From positions 1 through 6,476 of the forward strand of contig JAPUKM010000202.1 in assembly GCA_027295645.1 (NCBI GenBank): a stretch of 6,476 bases of DNA, in the 5' to 3' direction. Below the pieces are notes generated by a model. The model searched no databases, was not told the origin of the DNA, and worked only from the letters and a program-made list of their open reading frames with translations. This document shows positions 5,992 to 6,476 of the stretch, one piece after another. This DNA is from Chloroflexota bacterium (GTDB taxonomy: Bacteria; Chloroflexota; Dehalococcoidia; Lucifugimonadales; JAPUKM01). Numbering within the stretch: position 1 is the first letter of the stretch; every line of letters starts with the position of its first letter. The position numbers and the translations under genes are program-made.

Positions 5992-6476
5992 ATGTTCGAT
6001 ACGCTCATCAAAGACGGACGGGTGATCGACGGCACGGGCCGCACCTGGTACAGGGCCGATGTCGGCATACAGGGAGACGCCCTGACGGTCCTGCGGGGCG
6101 ACACCTCCGGCATCGAGGCGGGGCGGGTGATCGATGCCAAGGCGTACGCCGTCTGCCCCGGCTTCATCGATATGCACTCGCATTCGGACCTGGCGCTGCT
6201 CACCAACCCCAGGCACGAGGCCAAGGTGAGCCAGGGGGTCACCACCGAGGCGCTGGGCATGGACGGCCTCTCGTACGCACCCATCTCGCCGGAGAAGCTG
6301 GAGCCGCTTCTCCTTTACCTGGCGGCCGTCAACGGCCTCCCTCCGTCCGGTGTCCGGTGGGGCACGGTCAGGGAGTTTCTTGACCTGTTCGACAACCGGG
6401 CCGCCTGCAACGTGGTCTACTTCGTTCCACATGCAGCCGTCCGCATCGAGGCGATGGGCTGGGAGGCCCGCCTTCC
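5992..6476 (+). CDS. N-acyl-D-amino-acid deacylase-like amidohydrolase, N-terminal part
   Basis: The first 161 codons are present and the rest lies past the right edge; full-length members have roughly 500 residues or more. Visible features are the N-terminal beta segment DTLIKDGRVIDGTG, then VCPGFIDMHSHSD with the metal-binding pair H62 and H64, then QGVTTEALGMDGLSYAPI, then FVPHAAVR (H147). This order fits the D-aminoacylase branch of the amidohydrolase superfamily, metal-dependent enzymes that cleave N-acyl-D-amino acids or cyclic amides. In classic D-aminoacylase a zinc-binding cysteine lies in a GNCG motif after QGVTT; here the motif is GMDG with D91, as I recall from many database entries of this family, so metal use may differ. 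ATG 5992 follows the crotonase stop by five bases, with GAGGCGAG at 5976-5983 as a modest ribosome site, so translation is probably coupled. The substrate cannot be inferred, and the link to acyl-CoA chemistry rests on gene order. Confidence 0.88.
   Translation, partial: MFDTLIKDGRVIDGTGRTWYRADVGIQGDALTVLRGDTSGIEAGRVIDAKAYAVCPGFIDMHSHSDLALLTNPRHEAKVSQGVTTEALGMDGLSYAPISPEKLEPLLLYLAAVNGLPPSGVRWGTVREFLDLFDNRAACNVVYFVPHAAVRIEAMGWEARL

Noticed and set aside
5209..6432. A 407-codon minus-strand open frame
   Set aside because: It is antisense to the crotonase and amidohydrolase genes. Its product is low-complexity (Ser, Arg, Thr, Ala rich) with no recognised motif.
1..6476. CRISPR arrays, tRNA or rRNA genes, transposase or integrase genes, and strong intrinsic terminators
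   Set aside because: I found no regularly spaced repeats, no RNA-gene signatures, no mobile-element genes and no GC hairpin followed by a T-run. Nearly all the sequence is explained by five genes.

Overview
The window is GC-rich bacterial DNA, densely coding, with two divergent gene sets that meet at a short intergenic region (about 5039-5191). Every gene I can support belongs to acyl-CoA or amide metabolism. Shine-Dalgarno sites are mostly strong, and the divergent region holds a good sigma70-type promoter. The mix of genes (tandem CaiB/BaiF CoA-transferase, HMG-CoA-synthase-like/DUF35 fusion, SCP2-type thiolase, crotonase, D-aminoacylase-type amidohydrolase) resembles catabolic islands that I recall from Chloroflexota (SAR202/Dehalococcoidia-like), but some Actinomycetota and Pseudomonadota carry similar sets. 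The taxon is an inference and not shown by any marker gene.

Minus strand, read from right to left: an HMG-CoA-synthase-like protein fused to a DUF35 zinc-ribbon/OB-fold domain (5038-3542), an SCP2/archaeal-type thiolase (3522-2350), and a tandem-domain class III CoA-transferase that starts at GTG 2304 and runs off the left edge with 768 codons visible. Gaps of 19 and 45 bases make this a probable single operon, served by a TTGACA-17-TATGCT promoter at 5105-5077.

Plus strand: a crotonase-fold protein (5192-5986), then, five bases after its stop, an N-acyl-D-amino-acid-deacylase-like amidohydrolase (5992 onward) that runs off the right edge. A TATAAT box at 5155-5160 lies 31 bases before the crotonase start.

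The likely joint role is activation of a carboxylic acid by CoA transfer, followed by C-C bond chemistry by a thiolase/HMGCS-like/DUF35 assembly, with crotonase and hydrolase steps from the divergent unit. The substrate cannot be read from the sequence. The most notable point is that the HMGCS-like domain and the crotonase keep their folds but lack the canonical catalytic residues, and the CoA-transferase halves differ at the candidate active-site acids. This suggests non-standard chemistry or structural roles. The thiolase, by contrast, keeps Cys83, the HDCF motif and the GHP histidine.
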